Assembly (NCBI RefSeq): GCF_002968015.1
Contig: NZ_PUIP01000020.1
Location: 62,001-126,000 of the forward strand
Direction of reading: 5' to 3'
Source: Massilia phosphatilytica
Lineage (GTDB): Bacteria; Pseudomonadota; Gammaproteobacteria; Burkholderiales; Burkholderiaceae_D
DNA length: 64,000 nucleotides
Shown: positions 52,555 through 61,377 of the stretch, piece after piece
Layout of the letters: every line of letters starts with the position of its first letter
How positions within the stretch are numbered: position 1 is the stretch's first letter
Notes under the pieces: generated by a model
What the model saw: the letters and a program-made list of their open reading frames with translations, nothing else
Databases searched by the model: none
What the model was told of the DNA's origin: nothing
Position numbers and translations under genes: made by a program

Positions 52555-54318
52555 TCAGTGCGCGCGCTTCTGCACGAGTGCCGTGCCGATGCCGTGGCGG
52601 TGGCCTTCGCTGACGGCCGTCACGGTGCCGTCGGGATTGAACACGATGGCGTTCGCGGCGCCGATTTCCTCGGGCCTCGCTTCCCACCTGTGGCCGAATT
52701 GTTCCAGCGCCTGGGCCTGCGGGGTGCCGGTAAAACCCGGTTCGATCGAGGTGTCTTTCGCGTTGCGCTGCGATAGCCGCGGCGCATCGATGGCCTGGTC
52801 CATAGTCATGCCGAGGTCGATGTAGTTGACGATCGTCTGCAGCACCGTCGTGATGATCGTGGCGCCGCCCGGGCTGCCGATGGTGAAGGCGGGCTTGCCG
52901 TCCTTGAAGGCGATCGTCGGCGCCATGCTGCTGCGCGGGCGCTTGCCGGCTTCGGGGATGTTCGGTGCCGGACCGGTGAAATCGAAGTCCGTCATCTCGT
53001 TATTCAGCAGGAAGCCGTAGCCCGGCACGACGATGCCGCTGCCGCCCCACGACTCGATCGTGAACGTGTAGGCCACGACGTTGCCCCATTTGTCCGACAC
53101 CGTCAGGTGCGTCGTGTGCGTGCCTTCTTTCATGATCATGTCCTGCTGCGGACGCAGCGGGAAGCTCTTGTCGTTCTCGTACAGGAAAGCGTCGCCGGCC
53201 GGGACGATGCCGGCCGCGCGGTCCGGCCGGATCAGCGAGCGGCGCTGCGCCGCGAACTGCTTCGACAGCATGCCTTCGATGGGCGCGTCGACGTATTCCG
53301 GGTCGCCCAGGTAGGCATTGCGGTCGGCGAACGCGAGGCGGCTCGCTTCCAGGTACAGGTGCTCGACGTTCGCGCGCGGCATCGCCTTCAGGTCGAAGCC
53401 TTCCAGGATGTTCAGCGCCTCGGCCACCGTCACGCCGCCGCTGCTGGGCGGCGGCATGCCGTAGATGTCGTAGCCGCGGTAGGTGGAGCGGATCGGCTGG
53501 CGGATGCGCGCCTCGTAGTTGGCGAGGTCCGCGAGGCTCATCGTGCCGGGACGGACCTGGACACCGGCCGTGACGGGCGGGCGGTTGACGGCGGCGAGGA
53601 CGGCCTGCGCCAGCGGGCCTTCGTAGAACACCTTGTAGCCTTTCGCGGCCAGCTCGCGGTAGGCCTTGGCGAGGTCCGGGTTTTTCACGATGGTGCCGGT
53701 CGGGAGGGCCTTGCCGTTCTTGAGATACAGCTTGCTCGTCGTCTCGAACATCCCGAATTTCTTCTCGTTCTCGACGATCAGGCCGTGCATCGTGTCGCTG
53801 ACAGGGAAGCCTTTCGTCGCGACCTGGATCGCGGGCGCCAGCACCTGCTTGAACGACATCGTGCCGTAGCGCTCCAGCGCTTCGTGCCAGCCGCGCACGG
53901 TGCCCGGCACGCCGACCGACGCGCCGCTGGCGACGGCCGTGTCGAAATCCATCGCCTTGCCGTTCTCCAGGAAGACGTTGGGGCTGAACGAAGCAGGTGC
54001 CGTCTCGCGGTGGTCGATCGTGACGACGCGCTTGTCCCTGGCGAGGTACACGACCATGAAACCGCCGCCGCCGATGCCGCAGCTGAACGGATCGGTGACG
54101 CCCAGCGTGGCCGCCGCCGCGACGGCCGCGTCGATGGCATTGCCGCCCTTGTTGAGAATCGCGAGCGCGGAGGCCGATGCCTTTTCGCTGATCGTGGCGA
54201 CCGCGCCGCCGGTGCCCGTCGCGACCGGGGTCTTGGCGAGCGCGAGCGGCGGTGTCAGGACGATGGAGAGGATCAGGCCGCAGGCGAGGGTTTTGACAGA
54301 AGGGGTCAAAGTGGTCAT
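52555..54318 (-). CDS. ggt: Gamma-glutamyltransferase
   Basis: This 587-residue periplasmic enzyme has a signal peptide (ending ALAKT). It is made as a precursor that cleaves itself before the catalytic Thr402, the first threonine of T-T-H-L-T-V in EGTHTTHLTVSD. Other landmarks are GGNAIDAAVAAAATLGVTDP, GIGGGGFMVVYL, the lid region and SMAPTIAFKDGKPAFTIGSPGG. It hydrolyses or transfers the glutamyl group of glutathione. The start overlaps the upstream lipoprotein stop (ATGA). Confidence 0.96.
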   Translation of the reverse strand: MTTLTPSVKTLACGLILSIVLTPPLALAKTPVATGTGGAVATISEKASASALAILNKGGNAIDAAVAAAATLGVTDPFSCGIGGGGFMVVYLARDKRVVTIDHRETAPASFSPNVFLENGKAMDFDTAVASGASVGVPGTVRGWHEALERYGTMSFKQVLAPAIQVATKGFPVSDTMHGLIVENEKKFGMFETTSKLYLKNGKALPTGTIVKNPDLAKAYRELAAKGYKVFYEGPLAQAVLAAVNRPPVTAGVQVRPGTMSLADLANYEARIRQPIRSTYRGYDIYGMPPPSSGGVTVAEALNILEGFDLKAMPRANVEHLYLEASRLAFADRNAYLGDPEYVDAPIEGMLSKQFAAQRRSLIRPDRAAGIVPAGDAFLYENDKSFPLRPQQDMIMKEGTHTTHLTVSDKWGNVVAYTFTIESWGGSGIVVPGYGFLLNNEMTDFDFTGPAPNIPEAGKRPRSSMAPTIAFKDGKPAFTIGSPGGATIITTVLQTIVNYIDLGMTMDQAIDAPRLSQRNAKDTSIEPGFTGTPQAQALEQFGHRWEARPEEIGAANAIVFNPDGTVTAVSEGHRHGIGTALVQKRAH

Positions 54319-54719
54319 TTGGCGGAAATCTTGAGCGTGACGGGAATGATGTCGCTGGGGCGCAGCGTGCCGGCCGCGCGCGCGGGCGGGATCGCGGACG
54401 TGTCGAGCGTGATGCGCGCCCCGTGCAGCGCCGCGGGCGTCGCGGTCGGCTGGTCGGGACCGAGCGTGAATTCTTCGACGCCGGCCGGGCCGTCGATGAG
54501 GAAGCGGAAGATCAGCCGCCCGGCCCAGACGCAGCGCGTGTTCGCGGGGCAGCGGCTGTCGCTGTAACTGTCGTACGTGAGGACGGCGCCGCGCGCCAGC
54601 ACGACGCTTTGCTCGGGCCGCAGCGGATACACGGCGTCCTGTAGCGGAGGGGCGGCGCAGCCGGCCAGGATCGGCATCGACACGGCCGCCACGACGGCGG
54701 CCAGGGACGGCAGTTTCAT
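54315..54719 (-). CDS. Putative lipoprotein
   Basis: This 134-residue protein has a lipoprotein signal with LAGC (Cys21). The mature part is beta-rich with a cysteine pair in SRCPANTRCVWAGRL and FTLGPDQP, then DIIPVTLKISAK at the end. The CPxNTRCVWAG stretch recurs in small bacterial lipoproteins, but I know no function. It is coupled to ggt by ATGA, so both are exported products of one operon. Confidence 0.78.
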   Translation of the reverse strand: MKLPSLAAVVAAVSMPILAGCAAPPLQDAVYPLRPEQSVVLARGAVLTYDSYSDSRCPANTRCVWAGRLIFRFLIDGPAGVEEFTLGPDQPTATPAALHGARITLDTSAIPPARAAGTLRPSDIIPVTLKISAK

Positions 54720-54798
54720 GGAACGTCCGGTTGTTGGTGTGAAACCAATCATAGCAAACTCGCCAGCCTGAGCCGGCGCGCTTGCCGTTCAGCGGCAC

Positions 54799-55395
54799 TC
54801 AACTGAGTGGATAGCGCTGGAACACCGGCAGTGCTTCCGCTTGCGCGGTCCAGGCAGCCAGGCGCGGGAAATCATCCGGCGTGGCGATCTGCGCCACGTT
54901 CAACTGGACGAACGACCATGTGACGGCGGCCGTGACGGCGGCCTGGTCGAGGGCGTCGATGTCGAACGCGTCCGTCTCGGCTTCCAGCAGCCTGAGCGCC
55001 GCCAGCAATTGCTGCTGCACGCGGTCGAGCCACGGCTGGTGCTGCTTTTCCTGCGGCCGCAGCGAGTACTCGTAGACGATCTGCGCCGTCTTTTCGCACG
55101 CCGCCAGTGCCGGGCCGACGGCACGCAGTACCTTGGCCCGCGCGGCCGGGGCGGCGGGGAGCAGGGAGCGGCCGACCAGGGCATCGCCGTACTCGAGGAT
55201 CAGCGTGGAATCGATCAGGAAGGACCCGTCGTCCAGTACGAGCGTGGGCGCTTTGACGGTCGGGTTGATGGCGGCGAACGCGTCGAAGTTGCGGAAGACG
55301 GACAGCGCCTTGTGTTCGAACGGAATGTCGAGCAGGTCGAACGAGATGGCGACGCGGCGGACGAAGGGCGAATCAAGCATGCCGATGAGTTGCAT
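54799..55395 (-). CDS. Glutathione S-transferase family protein
   Basis: This 198-residue GST has an N-terminal domain with MQLIGMLDSPFVRRVAISFDLLDIPFEHKALSVF, a serine near the usual catalytic place (Ser9), KAPTLVLDDGSFLIDSTLILEYG, and an all-helical C-terminal domain ending PVFQRYPLS. It is preceded by a GGAG site. It is divergent from the membrane acyltransferase gene. The substrate is unknown. Confidence 0.93.
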   Translation of the reverse strand: MQLIGMLDSPFVRRVAISFDLLDIPFEHKALSVFRNFDAFAAINPTVKAPTLVLDDGSFLIDSTLILEYGDALVGRSLLPAAPAARAKVLRAVGPALAACEKTAQIVYEYSLRPQEKQHQPWLDRVQQQLLAALRLLEAETDAFDIDALDQAAVTAAVTWSFVQLNVAQIATPDDFPRLAAWTAQAEALPVFQRYPLS

Positions 55396-55470
55396 GAAAT
55401 CTCCTGTGGGGTTGCGATGGTCTTCCATTCTATTTCCTTCCGAGCAATGATGTGCGTTATGCATCATGAC

Positions 55471-55512
55471 TTGACGGCAGGGCGTCTGCGGCGCATATTT
55501 GAAATCGATTTC
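55471..55512 (+). promoter_or_regulatory. Promoter with palindrome before the membrane acyltransferase gene
   Basis: TTGACG (55471-55476), 17 bases, then CATATT (55494-55499). The 12-bp palindrome GAAATCGATTTC (55501-55512) lies at the expected transcription start, 15 bases before the start codon; it may be a regulator site. Confidence 0.45.
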
Positions 55513-55527
55513 ATAGATGGAGGAATG

Positions 55528-56667
55528 ATGGGCAAGCCGGAACTTTCCACACCGCGCGTGGTCGCCATCGACCTGCTGCGCGGCCTTGCCGTGATGGGCA
55601 TGATCATGGTCGCGTACGCGGGCACCTGGGACCGCCGCTTCACGTTCCTGACGCATGCCGACTGGCGCGGCTTCGCCATCGCCGACATGATCTTTCCCGC
55701 CTTCCTGTTCTGCGCGGGCGCGGCGCTGCCGTATGCGCTCGCGCGGCGCGCGGGGCAGGGCAGGACGGCCCTCGTCGGCCACGTGCTGCGCCGCTCGGCC
55801 GTACTCGTCGCGCTCGGCGTCCTGTTGAACCTGCTGCCGGGTTTCGATGTCGCCCACGTCCGCCTGCCGGGCATCCTGCAACGCATCGGGCTGTGCTATG
55901 CCATCGTGGGCACGGGATGCGTGCTCGCATTGCGGCGCGATGGCTTGCGCGTGGCCGTGCCGGTGGCAGCCAGCGTCGCGCTGCTGGTGGGCTATGCCGC
56001 GCTGCTGCTCGCGTGGGACGCGCCCGGCTGCGGGCGCGGCTGCTTCGATTCCATGCACTCGCTGCCGGCCGTCGTCGACCGTGCCGTATTCGGCGTCGCG
56101 CACCTGTGGCCGTGGGGCAGGACCGGCGACGTCGTCACCTTCGATCCGGAGGGCCTCGTGTCCACCCTGGGCGCGCTCGTCAACGTCTTGTTCGGCGTGA
56201 CCGCGTCCCTGCTGTTGATGCGGTCGCACAAGCGCGCCACGTTGACGGTCCTCGCCATCGCCGGCGTGGCCTGCCTGCTGGGCGGCTTCCTGCTCGATCC
56301 GCTCGTCCCGGTGGTGAAAAAGCTGTGGACGCCCAGCTTTGCCCTCGTGTCCGGCGGGTTCACAGTGCTGTCGCTGCTCGTCCTCATGCACCTCGTGCCG
56401 CCCGGCCAGGCCGCGCCCGCGTGGACCCGGCCGGTGCTCGCGTTCGGCACCAATGCGACGCTGGCCTTCGTCGGCATCACGCTGATCGATACGCTGATGC
56501 AGTTGCCGCTCGGCGCGGGCAGCGGGCACGACCTGCTGGCCGCGTGGCTGGCGCACGCGATTCCCGAGGCGCGGGTGGCATCGGCCGCGTATTCGGCCCT
56601 GCTGCTGCTCGTGCTCGGGGCGGGGCTGTGGCAGCTGTTCAAGAGGCGCATCGTCATCCGGATCTGA
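55528..56667 (+). CDS. HGSNAT/YeiB-like membrane acyltransferase
   Basis: This 379-residue integral membrane protein has ten or more helices. It opens RVVAIDLLRGLAVMGMIMVAYAG, followed by FAIADMIFPAFLFCAGAALPYAL and LPGILQRIGLCYAIVGTG. This is the heparan-alpha-glucosaminide N-acetyltransferase-like group (formerly DUF1624/DUF5009). Such proteins move acyl groups across the membrane onto sugars. Start at 55528 leaves 5 bases after GGAGG; an ATG 3 bases earlier is too close. Confidence 0.88.
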   Translation: MGKPELSTPRVVAIDLLRGLAVMGMIMVAYAGTWDRRFTFLTHADWRGFAIADMIFPAFLFCAGAALPYALARRAGQGRTALVGHVLRRSAVLVALGVLLNLLPGFDVAHVRLPGILQRIGLCYAIVGTGCVLALRRDGLRVAVPVAASVALLVGYAALLLAWDAPGCGRGCFDSMHSLPAVVDRAVFGVAHLWPWGRTGDVVTFDPEGLVSTLGALVNVLFGVTASLLLMRSHKRATLTVLAIAGVACLLGGFLLDPLVPVVKKLWTPSFALVSGGFTVLSLLVLMHLVPPGQAAPAWTRPVLAFGTNATLAFVGITLIDTLMQLPLGAGSGHDLLAAWLAHAIPEARVASAAYSALLLLVLGAGLWQLFKRRIVIRI

Positions 56668-56708
56668 AGTATGCTAGCGCTCATCTCAACCGGATGGGAG
56701 ACGGCACG

Positions 56709-57593
56709 ATGGCGCGTTTGACCGCAGCGGATTTCGACCCCGAGGTACTGAAACTGTTCGACGGCTATGTGCATGGCCGCGTATCGCGCCGCGATTTCCT
56801 GTCGCGTGCCGGCCGCTATGCCGCCGGCGGCGCGACGGCCGCCACGTTGCTGGCGCAACTGTCGCCATCGTTCGCCGCGCCGCTCGTCGCCCCTGCGGAC
56901 GCGCGCCTGAAGACGCGCTACGTCGACTTCCCGTCGCCACAGGGCTACGGCAAGGTGCATGGCTACCTCGCCGAGCCGGCCAATGCCAAGGGCAAGTTGC
57001 CGACGATCCTCGTCGTCCACGAAAACCGCGGCCTGAATCCGCACATCGAAGACATCGCACGCCGCGTCGCGCTCGAAGGCTATGTCGCGTTCGCGCCGGA
57101 CGCGCTGTACCCGCTGGGCGGCTATCCCGGCGACGAGGACAAGGCGCGGGAATTGTTTCCGAAGCTGGACCAGGCCAAGACGCGTGCCGACTTCAGCGCC
57201 GCCGCCCGCGCGCTGGCGGCGCTGCCGCAGGGCACGGGCAAGGTCGGCGTGGTGGGCTTCTGCTACGGCGGCGGCATCGCCAACTATCTCGCGACGCAGT
57301 TGCCGGACCTGGCCGCCGCCGTGCCGTTCTACGGCACGCAGCCGCCGGCGGCGGACGTCGCCCGCATCCGCGCACCGCTGCTGATCCACGACGCCGGCAA
57401 GGACGAACGCATCCTGGCCGGCTGGCCCGCGTACGAAGCCGCGCTGAAGGCGAACCACGTCGACTATCAACACCACGTCTACCCGGGCGTGGAGCACGGT
57501 TTCAACAACGACACGACGCCGCGCTACGACGAGGCGGGCGCCAAGCTGGCGTGGGGCAGGACGATGGCGTTCTTCAACGCGAAGCTGGGATAA
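56709..57593 (+). CDS. Tat-exported dienelactone hydrolase family protein
   Basis: This 294-residue protein has a twin-arginine signal (VSRRDFLSRAGRYAAGG, cleavage near SFAAP) preceded by a 25-residue cytoplasmic lead. The mature alpha/beta hydrolase has a cysteine nucleophile in GVVGFCYGGG, aspartate in HDAGKDERI and histidine in PGVEHGFNND. These are the triad of dienelactone hydrolases. Lactones or esters are likely substrates. GGGAGA precedes the ATG. The stop abuts the next gene. Confidence 0.93.
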   Translation: MARLTAADFDPEVLKLFDGYVHGRVSRRDFLSRAGRYAAGGATAATLLAQLSPSFAAPLVAPADARLKTRYVDFPSPQGYGKVHGYLAEPANAKGKLPTILVVHENRGLNPHIEDIARRVALEGYVAFAPDALYPLGGYPGDEDKARELFPKLDQAKTRADFSAAARALAALPQGTGKVGVVGFCYGGGIANYLATQLPDLAAAVPFYGTQPPAADVARIRAPLLIHDAGKDERILAGWPAYEAALKANHVDYQHHVYPGVEHGFNNDTTPRYDEAGAKLAWGRTMAFFNAKLG

Positions 57594-58172
57594 GTGGACC
57601 GGTCGGCCGCACTGCGGACCCTGATCGCGTCCGACCGGCAGCGCATGCGCGTGCTCGGCGTCGTGCGCGACCTCGGCCTGCCCGATTGCTGGGTCGCGGC
57701 CGGGTTCGTGCGCAACTGCGTGTGGGATCATCTGCATGGGCGTGCGGTGTCGCCGCTGCAGGGGGATATCGACGTGATCTGGTTCGAGCCGACGGCATGC
57801 GATGCGGCGCGCGATGCCGGCCTGGAGACTGCGTTGCGGGACCGGGACGGCACGCTCGCGTGGTCCGTCAAGAACCAGGCGCGCATGCACGGACGCAACG
57901 GCGACGCACCGTACCGCTCCGCCACGGATGCGATGCGGCATTGGCCGGAGACGGCGACGGCCGTCGGCGTCCGCCTGGATGCGCGGGGCGGGATCGAGGT
58001 CGCGGCGCCTTTCGGGCTGGACGATCTGTTCGACCTGGTCGTCCGGCCGACCCAACGTTTCATCGCCGAAAAACACACCATTTATCTGGAGCGCGTACTT
58101 TCCAAGCAGTGGGAACAGACCTGGCCGAGCCTGCAGATCCAAAATTCGGGGTCAGAGCACATTTTTTCGTAA
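57594..58172 (+). CDS. Nucleotidyltransferase-like protein (DUF925), 3' end altered by a repeat element
   Basis: This 192-residue protein with a GTG start lies directly after the upstream stop. The nucleotidyltransferase-fold landmarks WVAAGFVRNCVWD and GDIDVIWFEPT (acidic metal pair) are followed by SVKNQARMHGRNGDAPYRSATDAMRHWPETATAVGVRLD and an RPTQRFIAEKHTIYLERV ending, as in the YitT/DUF925 family. The normal family end is reached near TWPSLQI; the last nine residues (NSGSEHIFS) are encoded by the first repeat of the MITE-like element, which replaced the original stop codon. Confidence 0.88.
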   Translation: MDRSAALRTLIASDRQRMRVLGVVRDLGLPDCWVAAGFVRNCVWDHLHGRAVSPLQGDIDVIWFEPTACDAARDAGLETALRDRDGTLAWSVKNQARMHGRNGDAPYRSATDAMRHWPETATAVGVRLDARGGIEVAAPFGLDDLFDLVVRPTQRFIAEKHTIYLERVLSKQWEQTWPSLQIQNSGSEHIFS

Positions 58173-58370
58173 ATTCGGGGTCAGAGCACTTTTTAGGGCA
58201 ATGACTCCGGAGTATCTATTGGCGACAGGCCGACGGGCTGCTAGCGCAGACGCAGGCGCTGAATTTGCCATAGGCAATCTGAATATGACTAACGCGATAT
58301 CCCAGAACTATTGATCGGGAATGTGCTCTGACCCCGAATTTTTGTGAAAACGTGCTCTGACCCCGAAGTT
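58142..58370. mobile_element. 229-bp MITE-like element with doubled terminal inverted repeats
   Basis: The left end has two copies of a 19-mer (AAATTCGGGGTCAGAGCAC) at 58142-58160 and 58171-58189. The right end has two inverted copies at 58323-58341 and 58352-58370 (last with one mismatch). The spacing within each pair is exactly 29 bp, so the element is symmetrical. The 133-bp interior has no convincing gene and is less GC-rich. No target duplication is visible. Such termini resemble REP/IS200-type non-autonomous elements; no transposase is in the window. Confidence 0.75.
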
Positions 58371-58399
58371 GTGACCTCGGTTTTGGGCAATTGTTTAGG

Positions 58400-58430
58400 T
58401 AAAACAAAAGGCACCCGAAGGTGCCTTTGT
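58400..58430 (-). terminator. Intrinsic terminator of rpoH
   Basis: On the minus strand CAAAGGCACC-TTCG-GGTGCCTTTTG is followed by TTTTA. It lies about 20 bases past the rpoH stop. Confidence 0.85.
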
Positions 58431-58449
58431 GGGTGGCTGACAGGTTGGC

Positions 58450-59340
<891 letters not shown>

Positions 59341-59473
59341 AGTCACTCCCTCGTAGATAAAACTGCTGCATCGTCTCGCCATCTCCAGAGCCCCGAAGGC
59401 GCAGCTGGCTGGCTTGTTGTCGGGATGCTGACGGTGCTATCAAAACCATTTCCCGCGATAGTCTGACGTAATA

Positions 59474-59500
59474 TTAGCACTCTCTTGAGGTGAGTGCTAG
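59474..59500. promoter_or_regulatory. CIRCE element (HrcA operator) upstream of rpoH
   Basis: TTAGCACTC (59474-59482), 9 bases, GAGTGCTAG (59492-59500). This matches the CIRCE consensus TTAGCACTC-N9-GAGTGCTAA at 17 of 18 positions. It lies in the rpoH upstream region, where binding of HrcA would block transcription until heat shock titrates it. Confidence 0.9.
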
Positions 59501-59786
59501 GCGCCACCATATCCCTTACGACGGGTTTAAGTTTCATTAAAGTATTGCCCGCAGGAATCAAAAAAACGGTTCGATTCAACTGTAGAGCAGGTGCGAACGA
59601 TTCAGTTGACGCGGCTCAAATGTGACACTCGTAACGTTTGAAATCGGTAGAAGACAGGTTAGGCGACACGTGCTGCGCTTTCTGTTTGCTGGCGCACGTT
59701 GCCATGTAGGTGGATGCCTCGCGTCCGCTGCCGGATTTGACTGGCCAGCAGCGGACGGGTTCACGGGACGGGGAAGAAAAGAAGGC
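59501..59786. other. Spacer between rpoH promoter region and ftsX end
   Basis: No gene is supported in this stretch. It must contain the rpoH promoter, for which I cannot fix the -35/-10 boxes. Near the ftsX stop there is a dyad GTCCGCTG/CAGCGGAC (59723-59730 and 59749-59756), which could end ftsX transcription but has no T-tract. Confidence 0.4.
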
Positions 59787-60707
59787 TCATTTGAGCCGCG
59801 CCAGATGCCTCTGCACCGACAACATGGCACCCACCAGCCCCAGCCCGGCACTGATCGCCAGCAGGGCTGCCATGCCCAGCGGCGGCAGCGGCGTCAGCTG
59901 GAATTCCGACGCGTACAGGCGCGCGAACTCGGCGATGGCCGTGTTCAGCGGACGCAGCGCCAGCGCGACGGCCCCGAGCGCCACCGCACCCGAGCACAGG
60001 CCCAGCAGGGCGCCCGTGTAGTAGAACGGGCGGTGGATGAAGTTATCGGTCGCGCCGAGCAGTTTCGACACGGCGATTTCCTCGCGCTGCGTCAGCACCT
60101 GCAGGCGGATCGTGTTGAACACGACGGCGATCACGACGACGCCCAGGGTGATGGCGAGCAGCAGCAGCGCCAGGCGCAGCACGCCCAGCAGGGCAGCGAG
60201 GCGCTTGACCCAGGCCGAATCGACTTGCACGGCATCGACGCCAGGCAGGGCACGCATCTGCTCGGCGAGGCCGTCCACGCGCGCGGCATTGGCAGTGCTG
60301 GTGAAGCCTTCCAGCTTCATCACATAGCTGTCCGGCAACGGGTTGTCGCCCAGCGTTTCGATCACGTCCGTAAGGCCGCTCTTGTCTTTCAGCTTGTCCA
60401 GCGCCTGTTCGCGCGGCACGAAGCTGACTTTCGCATGGATGCCACGCAGGATCTGCTGCAACTGCGGCGCGAGGGCCTGGGCCTGGTCGCGCGGGGTGTC
60501 GGCCTTGAGGAACAGGCTGATTTCCGGATCGACGGACAGCTCTTCCGATAAAGGTCGAACGTTGTCGAGCAGGGTGACGCCGGCGAAGGGCAGGGCCAGC
60601 GCGACGGCGACGACGAGCACGTTGAACAGGAAGCTGCCCGGCGCCTTGCGCACGTGGGACAGCGCGGCGCCGAGGGCGAAGCGGTGCTGGCGGAACCAGA
60701 TGTTCAT
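59787..60707 (-). CDS. ftsX: Cell division protein FtsX
   Basis: This 306-residue inner-membrane protein has the FtsX layout: a cytoplasmic N-terminus (MNIWFRQHRFALGAALSHV), helix 1 (residues 28-47), a periplasmic domain of about 120 residues (DPEISLFLKADTPRDQAQAL to SAWVKRLAALLG), then three helices with LTQREEIAVSKLLGATDNFIHRPFYYTG. With FtsE it regulates septal peptidoglycan hydrolases. It overlaps ftsE by ATGA. Confidence 0.96.
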   Translation of the reverse strand: MNIWFRQHRFALGAALSHVRKAPGSFLFNVLVVAVALALPFAGVTLLDNVRPLSEELSVDPEISLFLKADTPRDQAQALAPQLQQILRGIHAKVSFVPREQALDKLKDKSGLTDVIETLGDNPLPDSYVMKLEGFTSTANAARVDGLAEQMRALPGVDAVQVDSAWVKRLAALLGVLRLALLLLAITLGVVVIAVVFNTIRLQVLTQREEIAVSKLLGATDNFIHRPFYYTGALLGLCSGAVALGAVALALRPLNTAIAEFARLYASEFQLTPLPPLGMAALLAISAGLGLVGAMLSVQRHLARLK

Positions 60708-61369
60708 ACGCCACCTCCCGTCACGTGGCCGTGTTCGAGGCGGATCACGCGCGCGGCGCTGTCCAGGATCTGGTCGTCATGGGTCGAGATGACGCAGGTG
60801 ACGCCCACGGAGTGGAACGCGTGCAGCGCGTCGATGACCTTGTCGGCCGCGGCGCGGTCGAGGTTCGCGGTCGGTTCGTCGGCCAGGATGATCTGCGGGC
60901 GGTTGACGATGGCGCGGGCGATCGCCACGCGCTGCTGTTCGCCGCCCGACAATTCCAGCGGCAGGGCCAGTGCGCGGTCGAGCAGGCCGACCTTGTCCAG
61001 CGCTGCGCGGGCACGCTGTTCGGCCTGGGCCTTCGTCGCGCCGGTGACGATCAGCGGCAGCATCACGTTGGCCAGGATGTGGCGGTCGTTCAGCAGGCGC
61101 TGGTTCTGGAAGATCAGGCCGAGGTTGCGGCGCAGGAAGGGGATGCCGGCCTTGCGGATGCGGCCGACGTCCTGCCCGTTCACGATCACGCGGCCGGACG
61201 TCGGGCGCTCGATGGCGGCCACCATTTTCATCAGCGTGGACTTGCCGGCGCCGGACGGACCGGCCAGGTACACCAGCTCGCCCTTGGCGATGTTCAGGGA
61301 TACGTCGGACAGCGCGAGCGTGTCGGCGGAATCCGAGTACTTCTTGGAGACGGACTGGAATTCGATCAT
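60704..61369 (-). CDS. ftsE: Cell division ATP-binding protein FtsE
   Basis: This 221-residue ABC ATPase has MIEFQSVSKKYSDS, Walker A GPSGAGKSTLMKM, Q-loop IFQNQRLLNDR, signature LSGGEQQRVAIARA, Walker B IILADEPTANLD and STHDDQIL. The FtsE-typical LNDRHILANVMLPL is present. It energises FtsX at the divisome. It follows ftsY by 8 bases and overlaps ftsX. Confidence 0.97.
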   Translation of the reverse strand: MIEFQSVSKKYSDSADTLALSDVSLNIAKGELVYLAGPSGAGKSTLMKMVAAIERPTSGRVIVNGQDVGRIRKAGIPFLRRNLGLIFQNQRLLNDRHILANVMLPLIVTGATKAQAEQRARAALDKVGLLDRALALPLELSGGEQQRVAIARAIVNRPQIILADEPTANLDRAAADKVIDALHAFHSVGVTCVISTHDDQILDSAARVIRLEHGHVTGGGV

Positions 61370-61377
61370 CGTGCGTG

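Noticed and set aside
53107-54567. Plus-strand frame of 486 codons opposite ggt
   Set aside because: The minus-strand frame is an unmistakable gamma-glutamyltransferase with its catalytic threonine.
55992-58142. Minus-strand open frame of 716 codons opposite the acyltransferase, hydrolase and nucleotidyltransferase genes
   Set aside because: It spans three well-identified genes in antisense and has low-complexity arginine-rich composition, so it is a GC-bias artefact.
58142-58370. CRISPR-like reading of four 19-bp repeats with regular spacing
   Set aside because: Only two repeats per side, in opposite orientations, with 10-bp spacers; no cas genes. A transposable-element end structure explains it better.
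58216-58407. 63-codon minus-strand frame inside the MITE-like element
   Set aside because: It reads through the inverted repeats, has no ribosome binding site and no recognisable domain.
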